A DNA stretch of 32,331 nt, from NCBI GenBank assembly GCA_015057875.1, contig SVDG01000004.1, forward strand, positions 1 to 32,331, in the 5' to 3' direction. The notes below the pieces were generated by a model. It was not told the DNA's origin, searched no databases, and saw only the letters and a list, made by a program, of their open reading frames with translations. How positions within the stretch are numbered: position 1 is the stretch's first letter; the number at the start of each line of letters is the position of its first letter. This DNA comes from Lachnospiraceae bacterium. Lineage in GTDB: Bacteria > Bacillota > Clostridia > Lachnospirales > Anaerotignaceae. This document shows positions 1 through 7,880 of this stretch, one piece after another. Both the position numbers and the translations under genes were made by a program.

Positions 1-1
1 T

Positions 2-514
2 TTCTCCTATATAGTAAGAGTTGCTGTTATAACAGCAAGTGACAGCGGCTATAAAGGAGAAAGAGCCACAGATATATCAGGAGATGTTATATGCGAAATG
101 TGCAAGGAAGCAGGAATGGAGATAACCCATAGAGTAATGCTTCCAGACGACAGAAAAATGCTTGCAGATGAAATGGCAAGGATATGCGATGAAGGATTGG
201 CAGACCTTTGCCTTACAACAGGCGGAACAGGCTTTTCACCCCGCGACTGGACACCGGAGGCAACAACAGACATAGCAGAAAGGATGGTAAACGGTATCCC
301 TGCCGCTATGGTTTATAATTCCCTTAAAATAACACCAAGGGCAATGCTTACAAGGGCAGTTGCGGCTATACGCAAAAAGACCCTTATCGTAAACCTTCCC
401 GGAAGTCCCAAAGCAGTAAGGGAAAATCTTGAATTTATACTTCCTTCTTTAGGCCATGGCCTTGAGATGCTTTTAGACCTTTCTCACGACTGTGCAAATA
501 CAGCTGATAAATAA
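2..514 (+). CDS. MogA/MoaB-like molybdopterin-binding protein, 5' end missing
   Basis: The reading frame is open to the left edge, so the gene starts outside the window; the ATG at 98 in the ORF track is internal. The visible part begins with a beta strand RVAVITASDSG and continues through TTGGTGFSPRDWTPEAT, the glycine/aspartate motif of MoCF-biosynthesis domains that bind molybdopterin. Proteins of this family (MogA, MoaB) adenylylate molybdopterin before metal insertion in molybdenum cofactor synthesis and act as cytosolic trimers. The C-terminal NLPGSPKAVRENLEFILP stretch also fits. About 170 residues are visible, close to the full length of a single-domain protein, so only a few residues should be missing. 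No other Mo-cofactor gene is in view. A fusion to a MoaC domain upstream cannot be excluded. Confidence 0.85.
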   Translation, partial: FSYIVRVAVITASDSGYKGERATDISGDVICEMCKEAGMEITHRVMLPDDRKMLADEMARICDEGLADLCLTTGGTGFSPRDWTPEATTDIAERMVNGIPAAMVYNSLKITPRAMLTRAVAAIRKKTLIVNLPGSPKAVRENLEFILPSLGHGLEMLLDLSHDCANTADK

Positions 515-540
515 AAAATCCCCGTTTGGGGATTTTTTTA
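513..540. terminator. Bidirectional intrinsic terminator
   Basis: The stem AAAAAATCCCC / GGGGATTTTTT with loop GTTT lies directly at the stop codon of the mog-like gene. A-runs and T-runs flank it on both sides, so it can end both that gene and the convergent ATPase gene, whose stop is at 538. Confidence 0.85.
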
Positions 541-3128
541 TTTTCTGAAGGATTTGAAAATCTGTATGACCAGTGTAGGCATAAAGGCTAAAAGATAGAC
601 TGTACCCAGCTGGCTTAAACTGAGTGGAGTTACCTCAAAAAGCTTCTGCAGGAAGGGTATAAACATAACAAGGCTTATAAGCACCAAACCTGAGCCGAAA
701 GCGAGTAAGCTTGCGGGGTTTTTGGATAAACCGCTTTTAAAGATATTGTATCTGCTGCGGCAGTTAAAGCCGTGGAAGAGCCTTGCAATCGTAAGGGTCG
801 CAAAAGCCATTGTGCTTGCAAGGACACTTCCGCCTATATCAAGACCGATGTAGAAGGCACAAAGTGTTGCAGCCGCTATAAGGGCACCCTGACTTAATAC
901 AGAGAATAAAAAGTCCTTTGTAAGTATGCCTGTTTTGGGGTCTCTTGGTCTGTCATTTAAAAGGTCTTTTTCAGCAGGCTCCATACCTATTGCAATAGCA
1001 GGCAGAGAGTCTGTTAAAAGGTTTATAAATAACAGATGCACAGGTGCAAAGGGAACGGGCAGGGCAAGGAGAGAGCAGTAAAGCACGCTTATTATACCCG
1101 CCATATTACCTGAAAGAAGGAACTTGATGGCATTTTTAATGTTTTTATAAACATTCCTTCCGTTTGCAACGGCTTTTATTATTGTGGCAAAGTTGTCATC
1201 TGTAAGTATCATAGCGGCGGCATCTTTTGAAACTGCTGTTCCTGTTATGCCCATTGCAACGCCTATGTCGGCCTTTTTAAGGGCAGGGGCATCATTTACT
1301 CCGTCACCTGTCATTGATACTATAAAGCCTTTTTTCTGCCATGCATCAACTATACGTATTTTGTTTTCGGGAGAAACACGTGCATAAACTGATATTTTTG
1401 TTATCACGCTGTCAAGCTCATCGTCTGTCATAGCGTCAAGCTCAGGGCCTGTTACAGCAATGTCACCGTCTTCAAAAATGCCTATCTGACGGGCTATTGC
1501 TGTTGCTGTGACCTTGTGGTCACCTGTTATCATAACAGGGCGTATACCGGCACGTTTTGCATCCTCAACAGCCTCCTTGGACTCTTCTCTTGGAGGATCT
1601 ATCATGGATATAAGGCCGAGGAAGGTGAAACCGTCCTCTTCCTCAAGGGTAAGTTCGTGTTCATCATGAACTTCTTTGTAAGCAAAGGCAAGTACTCTTA
1701 AGCCTTCGTTTGAAAATTCCGTATTTTTATCGAGGATAGTCTTTTTATCTTCTTCTGTTAGGGGGCGTATGTCATCGTTTATCCTTATATTTTCAACTCT
1801 GTCAAGCAGAACATCAACAGCACCCTTTGTAAGCACCGTAGGTACTCCGTGAAGATGGTATTTTGTGCTCATAAGCTTTCGGTCAGAGTCAAAGGGAAGT
1901 TCCTCAAGGCGGGGCATAAGCTCCCTTATAAACACATCGTCAAGACCGATCTTTCTCGCCATTTCAACAAGGGCAAATTCTGTAGGGTCTCCGATACCTT
2001 TACCATCAACGATAGTGGAATCATTACTTAATATGGCATCATATAAAAGATAGCGGTGAAGCTGGCTTGAAAGGTCTATATGCTCTATGTTGAGGGTCTT
2101 GCCGCCTATATATACCTGCTGAACTGTCATCTTGTTCTGTGTCAGTGTACCTGTTTTATCAGAGCAGATAACAGATACCGAGCCAAGACTTTCAACAGCC
2201 TTAAGCTCTTTTATTATGGCATTTCCTTTGCCATTTTCTGTGTGCCGAGAGCCTGAACTATTGTTACGATAGAGCTTAAAGCCTCCGGTATTGCCGCAAC
2301 AGCAAGGGCCACGGCAAACATAAGGGAATCAAGTACGGGCATATCCCGATAAAGACTTAATACAAAAACAAGGGCACAAACAGCCATTATGGCTATAGCA
2401 AGCTTTTTGCTGAATTCATCAAGGCTTATCTGCAAGGGGGTTCGCTTTTCCTTTGTTTCATTCATAAGGCCTGCAATTTTTCCAATCTCGGTATCCATTC
2501 CCGTGCCTGTTACAACAACGGCCGCACGGCCATAGGTAACGAGGGATCCTGAAAACACCATATTTATTCTGTCCCCCAAGGGCACATCTTCGGTTATATC
2601 GCTTGCGTATTTATCTACGTTTGTAGATTCACCTGTAAGCGAGCTTTCATTTACCTGAAGGGAGAAGTTATCTATGATCCTTCCGTCTGCAACAACAAGG
2701 TCACCTGCTTCAAGCATTATTATGTCGCCGGGAACAACTTCTTTTGATGGTATCTCCGTTTTTTGTCCGTTTCGCATGACCTTTGCAACAGGGGCTGATA
2801 ATGACTTTAAGCTGTCAAGGCTCTTTTCAGCCTTTATGTGCTGAATAGTGCCTAATACAGCGTTAAGTATTATAACGGCAAGTATAACTATCGTACTTTC
2901 GGTGTTGCCCGAAAAAAAAGATATTATAGCGGCTATGATAAGTATGATAACAAGTAGGTCCTTAAACTGTTCAAAAAATACCTGAACAGTACTTTTCTTT
3001 TTGCCTTCCGAAAGGGCATTTTCACCGTGCTTTTCAAGCCTTATTTTTGCCTCTTCGTCCGTAAGACCATTTTTTGTTGTATTTTTTTCTTTAAGCACTT
3101 CCTGTGCGGATAAACGATAATATTCCAT
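538..3128 (-). pseudogene. P-type cation (Ca2+/Mn2+) ATPase, frameshifted into two ORFs
   Basis: This is a PMR1/PacL-like P2-type ATPase, a membrane pump for Ca2+ or Mn2+. The first ORF (3128 to 2214) holds the N-terminal cation-ATPase domain, the TGES actuator motif (residues 165-168) and the PEAL ion-site helix (281-284). The second ORF (2130 to 538) holds DPTEFAL, KGAVD, MITGD, TGDGVNDAPALKKADIG and the C-terminal membrane helices. Between them the frame is open but shifted: after KMAKE the annotated frame reads MP-stop, while the other frame reads AIIKELKAVESLG and then DKTGT, the phosphorylation site. One A is missing in GGAAATGCC at 2221-2224; restoring it gives a product of about 863 residues, normal for the family. 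A GGAGGAG ribosome site precedes the ATG at 3128. The Mn riboswitch upstream points to manganese export. Either a true null allele or a sequencing error. Confidence 0.85.
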
Positions 3129-3153
3129 TTTTCTCCTCCTGATAAATTGACCT

Positions 3154-3325
3154 ATAAAAAAAGACTTTCAGCATATCTCATACAAGGCACAGCTTAAGTA
3201 TTGCCTTATATCAGATATGTTAAAAGTCTTGTAACCAAATTTATGGCACACATCACCAGACCATGCGGCCGCGTTTGTTGACGATGCGTTTAAACTACTC
3301 CCCTTTAACGAAGCATTTAGTTGTT
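3154..3325 (-). ncRNA. yybP-ykoY manganese riboswitch with terminator
   Basis: On the minus strand the ATPase leader has the conserved yybP-ykoY blocks: AAAGGGGAGUAG (plus-strand 3295-3306) and UCGUCAACA (around 3275-3284), followed by GCAUGGUCUGG. These loops form the Mn2+ site in this family. A P1 helix can form between GUUAAAGG (3302-3309) and CUUUUAAC (3219-3226). The same 3' strand is part of the 5' arm of a long hairpin, AAGACUUUUAACAUAUCU pairing with AGAUAUGCUGAAAGUCUU (3161-3230), followed by seven U residues (3154-3160). P1 and terminator are therefore mutually exclusive. I infer that bound Mn2+ favours read-through, the usual ON logic for Mn-exporting ATPases. The motif match is seen directly; the ligand is known for the family. 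Confidence 0.88.
3161..3230 (-). terminator. Riboswitch-controlled terminator of the ATPase leader
   Basis: A long, nearly continuous hairpin (AAGACUUU at one end, AAAGUCUU at the other, with CAUAUCU/AGAUAUG and AAGGCA/UGCCUU inside) is followed by a run of U. It shares the strand CUUUUAAC with the P1 helix of the manganese aptamer, so it is the expression platform. Confidence 0.8.
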
Positions 3326-3331
3326 ATTGGT

Positions 3332-3360
3332 ATTATATGATAATAATTATCATTTGTCAA
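3332..3360 (-). promoter_or_regulatory. Consensus sigma-A promoter of the ATPase leader
   Basis: Read on the minus strand, TTGACA (3355-3360) and TATAAT (3332-3337) are separated by exactly 17 bases. Both hexamers match the consensus perfectly. Transcription would start near 3325, just ahead of the riboswitch. Such a strong promoter normally needs tight control, consistent with the palindrome in its spacer. Confidence 0.88.
3338..3352. promoter_or_regulatory. Fur-type 7-1-7 operator
   Basis: The 15-mer TGATAATAATTATCA is a perfect inverted repeat around a central A and equals the 7-1-7 Fur box TGATAATNATTATCA described in Bacillus. It fills the spacer between the -35 and -10 of the ATPase promoter, where a bound repressor would block RNA polymerase. 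A half-site with the same TGATAAT block recurs at 3384-3390. PerR and Zur boxes share this architecture but differ in bases; the G/C at the second and fourteenth positions favours Fur. The protein itself is not in the window. Confidence 0.65.
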
Positions 3361-3418
3361 ATGTATTTTTTAGCTTGATTTAATGATAATAATATGATAT
3401 TTTTATAATAATATTTAT

Positions 3419-3636
3419 AAAGGCTATGAAAAAGAAGCAGTAGTTTATTGCGGTTACAGCGAAAGAGAGCAGGGCGGTCGGTGAAAGGCCTGCAGCACGC
3501 AGATAAACGAATTACACCTTTGGAGCTTCCCCAAAAAGGGACGGAGGGCGCACGTTAAGCGTAAAGAGGCATATTTTTATGCGAATTAAGGTGGTACCAC
3601 GGCTTGCTCGTCCTTTGGATATGGCAAGCCTTTTTT
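3419..3636 (+). ncRNA. T-box leader, tyrosine-specific
   Basis: The leader has Stem I elements (AGAGAG near 3464, GGTCGGTGAAAGG around 3475-3489), a specifier region GAATTACACCTTTGGAGC with the tyrosine codon TAC at 3513-3515, and the T-box sequence AAGGTGGTACCACGG at 3588-3602 that pairs with the tRNA acceptor end. The terminator GGCTTGC/GCAAGCC (3601-3630) followed by TTTTTT overlaps the T-box, so antiterminator and terminator are alternatives. Uncharged tRNA-Tyr should switch on tyrS. The specifier fits the downstream gene exactly. The 5' boundary is approximate, and I find no convincing -35 for its promoter; TATAAT at 3404-3409 is a possible -10. Confidence 0.93.
3601..3636 (+). terminator. 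T-box terminator before tyrS
   Basis: GGCTTGC (3601-3607) pairs with GCAAGCC (3624-3630) and is followed by six T. Its 5' arm overlaps the T-box, as expected for a leader that ends transcription when tRNA-Tyr is charged. Confidence 0.85.
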
Positions 3637-3658
3637 ATTTTTAACGGAGGGACAAAAA

Positions 3659-4882
3659 ATGCAGATTTATGAAGAACTTGTTGAACGTGGGCTTATAGCT
3701 CAGGTTACAGATGAAAAAGAGATAAGAGAGCTTGTAAATGCGGGAAAAGCAACATTCTATATCGGCTTTGACCCCACAGCGGACAGTTTACACGTTGGCC
3801 ACTTTATGGCTCTTTGCCTTATGAAGAGATTACAGATGGCAGGGAACAAACCCGTTGTACTTATAGGCGGCGGAACAGGACATATCGGCGACCCTTCAGG
3901 CCGTACAGATATGAGAAGTATGATGACAGCAGAAACTATCCAGCATAACTGCGACTGCTTCAAAAAACAGATGGAGCGTTTCATTGAGTTCGGCGAGGAT
4001 AAGGCTATAATGGTAAACAATGCTGACTGGCTTTTAAAGCTCAATTATATCGATATGTTAAGAGAGGTAGGAGCTCATTTCTCAGTTAATAACATGCTCC
4101 GTGCAGAATGTTACAAACAGAGAATGGAAAAAGGTCTTTCATTCCTTGAGTTCAACTATATGATAATGCAGTCTTATGACTTCTATTATCTCTTCCAGAA
4201 ATACGGCTGCAATATGCAGTTTGGCGGAGATGACCAGTGGAGCAATATGCTCGGCGGTACAGAGCTTATCCGCCGTAAGCTTGGCAAGGACGCTTACGCT
4301 ATGACAATAACACTTCTTCTTAACTCAGAGGGTAAAAAGATGGGCAAAACTGCATCAGGTGCAGTTTGGTTAGACCCTGAAAAAACAAGCCCTTACGAGT
4401 TCTATCAGTACTGGAGAAACGTAGGCGATAATGATGTACTTAAATGTATCCGTATGCTTACATTCCTTCCTCTTGAGCAGATAAACGAGATGGACAAATG
4501 GGAAGGTGCAGAGCTTAACAAGGCTAAAGAAATACTTGCCTTTGAACTTACACAGCTTGTTCACGGCACAGAGGAGGCTGAAAAAGCACAGGCTGCTGCA
4601 AAAGCGCTTTTCGGCGGCGGAGCACAGATGGGCTCTATCCCCACAACAGAGCTTGGTACAGACTACTTTGCTCAGGGCAAGGATGCGATTTCTCTCCTCG
4701 TTGATACAAAGCTTGTTCCTTCAAGAGGCGAGGGCAGACGTCTTATCCAGCAGGGCGGACTTAAGCTTAACGGAAACAAGATCGATGATGTGGCTTACAG
4801 CGTAACAACAGCAGACTTTGACGGCGATGAGCTTATGATCCAGAAGGGTAAAAAGACATTCCATAAGGTTAAATTAGTATAA
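3659..4882 (+). CDS. tyrS: Tyrosyl-tRNA synthetase
   Basis: This class I aminoacyl-tRNA synthetase charges tRNA-Tyr with tyrosine in the cytosol. The nucleotide-binding signature HVGH (HIGH motif) is at residues 45-48, and the KMSKS-like loop reads KMGKT at about 227-231. The tyrosine pocket stretch [26 protein letters not shown] is typical of bacterial TyrRS. The C-terminal part ([22 protein letters not shown]) is an S4 RNA-binding domain. At 407 residues it has normal length. GGAGGG at 3646-3651 precedes the ATG by seven bases. The gene stands alone behind a tyrosine T-box and ahead of a strong terminator, so its expression should follow tRNA-Tyr charging. Confidence 0.97.
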   Translation: MQIYEELVERGLIAQVTDEKEIRELVNAGKATFYIGFDPTADSLHVGHFMALCLMKRLQMAGNKPVVLIGGGTGHIGDPSGRTDMRSMMTAETIQHNCDCFKKQMERFIEFGEDKAIMVNNADWLLKLNYIDMLREVGAHFSVNNMLRAECYKQRMEKGLSFLEFNYMIMQSYDFYYLFQKYGCNMQFGGDDQWSNMLGGTELIRRKLGKDAYAMTITLLLNSEGKKMGKTASGAVWLDPEKTSPYEFYQYWRNVGDNDVLKCIRMLTFLPLEQINEMDKWEGAELNKAKEILAFELTQLVHGTEEAEKAQAAAKALFGGGAQMGSIPTTELGTDYFAQGKDAISLLVDTKLVPSRGEGRRLIQQGGLKLNGNKIDDVAYSVTTADFDGDELMIQKGKKTFHKVKLV

Positions 4883-4890
4883 TGATCAAA

Positions 4891-4925
4891 AAAAGGCTTA
4901 CTCGGTCAAGAGTAAGCCTTTTTGT
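4891..4925. terminator. Bidirectional terminator between tyrS and pepT
   Basis: AAAAGGCTTACTC pairs with GAGTAAGCCTTTT around the loop GGTCAA. It is flanked by A and T runs and can serve both convergent genes. Confidence 0.88.
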
Positions 4926-4931
4926 ATATGT

Positions 4932-6143
4932 TTATTTTTCTGCACTTAAAGCAATGCCGATGATAACATCCTTTGCCTTTTCCATAGCACTTACGGGAAC
5001 GAACTCATAAAAACCGTGGAAGTTATGGCCGCCTGCAAAAATATTGGGGCAGGGAAGGCCCATAAATGAAAGCCTTGCACCGTCTGTACCTCCGCGGATA
5101 AGCTTTATCTCAGGGGTAACGCCTGCTTTTTCAAAGCCTTTTTTGGCAATATCGAGGATATACATTTTTCCATCAAAGGTATCAAGCATATTAAGATACT
5201 GCTCGCTTATTAAAACCTCCGCCACATCGCCGTAAATGGTATTTATGGCATCCACACATTTTTTAATGTATGTGCATCTTTCCATAAAAGTATCCTTGTC
5301 AAAGTCACGGATTATAAGGGAAACGACAGCCTTTGAAACGGTGGAAGAAATATCTGTAACGTGGAAGAAGCCCTCATGGCCTTCTGTTGTTTCGGGTGTT
5401 TCGTCCTCAGGAAGAAGTGTGAGAAAATCGTTTACGATAAGGTTTGCATTTATCATTATCCCCTTTGCGTAGCCGGGGTGAACGTTTTTGCCTGTTATTG
5501 TAACAACAGCCTTTGCAGCGTTGAAGTTTTCATATTCAAGCTCGCCCATATCTCCGCCGTCCATGGTAAAGGCAAAATCGGCACCAAATTTTTCAACATC
5601 AAACCTGTCTGCACCACAGCCTATCTCTTCATCGGGAGTAAAGCCTATTTTGATTTCGCCGTGAGGCTCATCTGTTTTTAAAAGATACTCTGCCGCTGTA
5701 ACTATCTCTGCAACTCCCGCTTTATCGTCAGCACCGAGAAGTGTTGTGCCGTCAGAAGTGATCAAAGTGTCGCCAATATATTTTTTAAGGGCGGGGAATT
5801 CGTTTACGGATATTACCACATTGTTTTTAAGCACAATATCCTCTCCGCCATAGTTTTCGTGAAGGATGGGACATACGTCTTTTCCGGGTGCATCGGGGGC
5901 TGTATCCATGTGGGCAATAAAGCCTACAGTATGGAAGGGCTTATCGGTGTTTGCGGGAATAGTTGCAAAAACATATCCGTTTTCATCAACTTTCACGTCT
6001 TTAAGACCTATTACATTAAGTTCGTTAGCAAGTTTTTTAGCAAAAGCTATCTGAGTATTGGTGCTTGGAAAAGTGTCAGAGCCTTCAACGGAGGCTGTAT
6101 CTTCTCTTACATATCTTAAAAATCTTTCAACTAAATCACTCAT
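4932..6143 (-). CDS. pepT: Peptidase T (tripeptide aminopeptidase)
   Basis: This is an M20-family di-zinc aminopeptidase that removes N-terminal residues from tripeptides in the cytosol. The metal ligands and catalytic residues fall where they do in known PepT: H78 and D80 in HMDTAPD, D140 in GADDKAG, E172/E173 in TPDEEIG, D195 in TMDGG, and the late histidines in GGHNFHGFYEF. I chose the ATG at 6143 (MSDLVERF, 403 aa), because GAAAGG lies about nine bases upstream; the longer ORF-track start (6167, GTG) has no spaced ribosome site. The start overlaps the stop of the radical SAM gene upstream (ATGAGTGA), so the two are translationally coupled. Confident family assignment. Confidence 0.95.
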   Translation of the reverse strand: MSDLVERFLRYVREDTASVEGSDTFPSTNTQIAFAKKLANELNVIGLKDVKVDENGYVFATIPANTDKPFHTVGFIAHMDTAPDAPGKDVCPILHENYGGEDIVLKNNVVISVNEFPALKKYIGDTLITSDGTTLLGADDKAGVAEIVTAAEYLLKTDEPHGEIKIGFTPDEEIGCGADRFDVEKFGADFAFTMDGGDMGELEYENFNAAKAVVTITGKNVHPGYAKGIMINANLIVNDFLTLLPEDETPETTEGHEGFFHVTDISSTVSKAVVSLIIRDFDKDTFMERCTYIKKCVDAINTIYGDVAEVLISEQYLNMLDTFDGKMYILDIAKKGFEKAGVTPEIKLIRGGTDGARLSFMGLPCPNIFAGGHNFHGFYEFVPVSAMEKAKDVIIGIALSAEK

Positions 6144-7053
6144 TTTTATCATCCTTTCTTTCAACACCGCTTAAGTCAAATGATGGGGTATAATCACTTG
6201 TTGCAGAGCTTCTTTTTTGCATATATCCGTTTGTAAGGCCAATATCAAGAAAATGCTCTGTTACCTTTTCGTATTCAAAGGTAGTGATGCGGCGGTTTAT
6301 CTCTTTATATTCCTTTGCTTTAAAAACGGGTGTGTACTGGCTCATAATTGATACATATACATTATCGCCGAAATTTTCTTTTATGGCATCAATGACATTT
6401 AAGGAGTCATTTTTTAACGAAGGCAGTACAAGGTGGCGGATAATAACGCCCTTTGTCATCATTCCGCTTTCGTCAAAGGTGTTTTTGCCCGTTTGTCTGA
6501 ACATTTCCTTAATGGCAGAAAGGGCAGTTTCAAAATATCCGGGTGCTGATGAATATTTAATTGCATATTCATCGCTTACATATTTAAGGTCGGGTATATA
6601 TATATCTATAAGCCCGTCTAATTTTTTTAGTGTATCAACGCTTTCGTAACCGTTGGAGTTATAAACAACGGGTATTTTTAAGCCCGCTTGTCTGGCTTTT
6701 TTTAATGCGTTTATTATATTTGGAACGAAATGTCCGCCTGAAACAAGGTTTATGTTGTGTACGCCTCTTTCCTGCTGTTCGATGAATATTTCCGCAAGGC
6801 GTGTGTCACTTATTTCTATCCCTTTATTGGCGTGGCTTATATCGTGATTCTGACAGAACACACAGCGCATATTGCAGCCTGAGAAGAAAACTGTGCCTGA
6901 GCCGTTTTTTCCGCTTATGGATGGCTCCTCCCAGTTGTGTATGCTTACAAGGGCAACCCTTGCATTTGTTCCACCGCGGCAGTACCCCTTAAAGAGTGAA
7001 CGGTCGATATTGCATTTTCTCGGACATATATTACAGTAATCCTTATTTTCCAT
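6136..7053 (-). CDS. Radical SAM protein, pyruvate-formate-lyase-activase-like
   Basis: The protein carries the radical SAM cluster motif CNMRCVFC (C60, C64, C67), which holds a 4Fe-4S cluster for S-adenosylmethionine cleavage. Ahead of it is a second cysteine set, CNICPRKC plus C25, typical of the COG1313 / PflX group of activase-like proteins, whose substrates are mostly unknown. The ATG at 7053 (MENKDYCNIC) has AAGGTG six bases upstream; the ORF-track start three codons earlier is a GTG inside that ribosome site and is less likely. The length is 305 residues. The 3' end overlaps pepT by eight bases. No glycyl radical enzyme is in the window, so I do not call it PflA. Confidence 0.85.
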   Translation of the reverse strand: MENKDYCNICPRKCNIDRSLFKGYCRGGTNARVALVSIHNWEEPSISGKNGSGTVFFSGCNMRCVFCQNHDISHANKGIEISDTRLAEIFIEQQERGVHNINLVSGGHFVPNIINALKKARQAGLKIPVVYNSNGYESVDTLKKLDGLIDIYIPDLKYVSDEYAIKYSSAPGYFETALSAIKEMFRQTGKNTFDESGMMTKGVIIRHLVLPSLKNDSLNVIDAIKENFGDNVYVSIMSQYTPVFKAKEYKEINRRITTFEYEKVTEHFLDIGLTNGYMQKRSSATSDYTPSFDLSGVERKDDKNE

Positions 7054-7165
7054 TTTAATCACCTTAAATATTATTTTACCACATTTTTTAAGGGGACTAA
7101 AGCCTGTAATTACCTGTTTATTTTAGTCGTATTATAGTATATAATCGCCTAAAGAGGTGATGGAT

Positions 7166-7375
7166 ATGAGAATATTTAAAGAAAAGCAGATAAACGAAAA
7201 GGAAGTTGATAAAATTTTCTGTGATGTATGTAAAAAAGAAATTGAAAAAGATAAGTTCGGGTACTTTTTTGACCATATCCACATTGAAAAGACATGGGGA
7301 TACAATTCGGGCAAAGACGGTGAATACACAGAGCTTGATATTTGTGAAGCCTGTTTTGACAAGATAAAAAAATGA
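7166..7375 (+). CDS. Small CxxC-CxxC protein, probable zinc ribbon
   Basis: A 69-residue protein with two CxxC pairs (CDVC and CEAC) about 38 residues apart, as in a zinc ribbon, with a charged linker between. I do not recognise a specific function. The ORF-track start is a GTG at 7157; I prefer the ATG at 7166 because GAGGTG at 7155-7160 is then five bases upstream. TATAAT at 7140-7145 is a likely -10, which would leave a leader of only about 15 bases; the -35 is poor. It is divergent from the radical SAM gene and has its own terminator, so it is a single-gene unit. Confidence 0.75.
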   Translation: MRIFKEKQINEKEVDKIFCDVCKKEIEKDKFGYFFDHIHIEKTWGYNSGKDGEYTELDICEACFDKIKK

Positions 7376-7384
7376 ATTTTTATA

Positions 7385-7407
7385 TACCCCGTAAGGGGTA
7401 TTTTTTT
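7385..7407 (+). terminator. Terminator after the CxxC protein
   Basis: TACCCC pairs with GGGGTA around GTAA and is followed by seven T. Confidence 0.88.
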
Positions 7408-7432
7408 ATTGCTTTTTAAAACGCGAAAAGGC

Positions 7433-7461
7433 TTTACTTTAAAGTGATAAAATGTTAAAAT
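7433..7461 (+). promoter_or_regulatory. Likely promoter of the yerC-pcrA-ligA group
   Basis: TTTACT (7433-7438) and TAAAAT (7456-7461) are separated by 17 bases, just upstream of the yerC-like gene. The hexamers are imperfect, but the position after a terminator is right. Confidence 0.45.
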
Positions 7462-7510
7462 GCATCTATCAGGTAATTTTCCCAAAACTATGCAGGCGAA
7501 GGAGATAGTT

Positions 7511-7810
7511 ATGGCAAGCAAAATTAAAAATGAACTTACAGATAAACTTTTTGAATGTATTTTAAGTATGAAAGATAAGGACGAGTGCTATAGACTCTTT
7601 GAAGACCTTTGCACTGTGCATGAGATACAGTCAATAGCCCAGAGGCTTGAGGTAGCCCGTATGCTTGATAAAAAATGTACTTATATAGAGATCGCTGAAA
7701 AAACAGGTGCTTCAACAGCAACCATCAGCCGCGTTAACCGTGCCCTTGTTTACGGAAGTGACGGCTACAGATTAGCGATAGACAGACTTAAGGAAACTGA
7801 AGAAGAGTAA
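7511..7810 (+). CDS. YerC/YecD-type TrpR-like DNA-binding protein
   Basis: A 99-residue protein with the TrpR-superfamily layout: helical N-terminus, then a helix-turn-helix (CTYIEIAEKTGASTATISRVNRAL). It matches the YerC/YecD group of Firmicutes, whose members sit next to pcrA and ligA; the regulatory targets are unclear. The ORF track starts at 7460, but AAGGAG at 7499-7504 is placed for the ATG at 7511 (MASKIKNEL). It is followed closely by pcrA, with only a weak hairpin between, so partial read-through is likely. The name TrpR would be misleading, since tryptophan binding is not shown. Confidence 0.88.
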   Translation: MASKIKNELTDKLFECILSMKDKDECYRLFEDLCTVHEIQSIAQRLEVARMLDKKCTYIEIAEKTGASTATISRVNRALVYGSDGYRLAIDRLKETEEE

Positions 7811-7826
7811 AAATAAAAATAAAACA

Positions 7827-7860
7827 GGAGGCAACTTAAAAGGTGCTTCCTATTTATTTG
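7827..7860 (+). terminator. Weak hairpin between yerC-like gene and pcrA
   Basis: GGAGGCA can pair with TGCTTCC (one G-U pair) and is followed by TATTTATTTG. The tail is not a clean T-run, so this is at best an attenuating terminator. Confidence 0.35.
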
Positions 7861-7880
7861 CTTAATTAAGAGGTAATATT

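Noticed and set aside
2210-2230. Programmed -1 frameshift in the ATPase
   Set aside because: A -1 slip would restore the protein, but GCAAAGGAAATG is not a proper slippery heptamer and I see no stimulatory hairpin or upstream Shine-Dalgarno-like element at the right distance.
538-3128. Two separate ATPase genes, as in the ORF track
   Set aside because: The gap between them encodes the missing conserved residues, including DKTGT, in the shifted frame. The second ORF has no ribosome site at MTVQQVY.
3450-3460. TAC in GGTTACAGCG as T-box specifier
   Set aside because: It lies on the 5' side of Stem I; the specifier belongs to the 3' side, where GAATTACACCTTTGGAGC fits the family pattern.
7460-7510. 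N-terminal extension of the YerC-like protein (MHLSGNFPKTM)
   Set aside because: It overlaps the likely promoter and lacks a ribosome site, while AAGGAG is correctly placed for the ATG at 7511.
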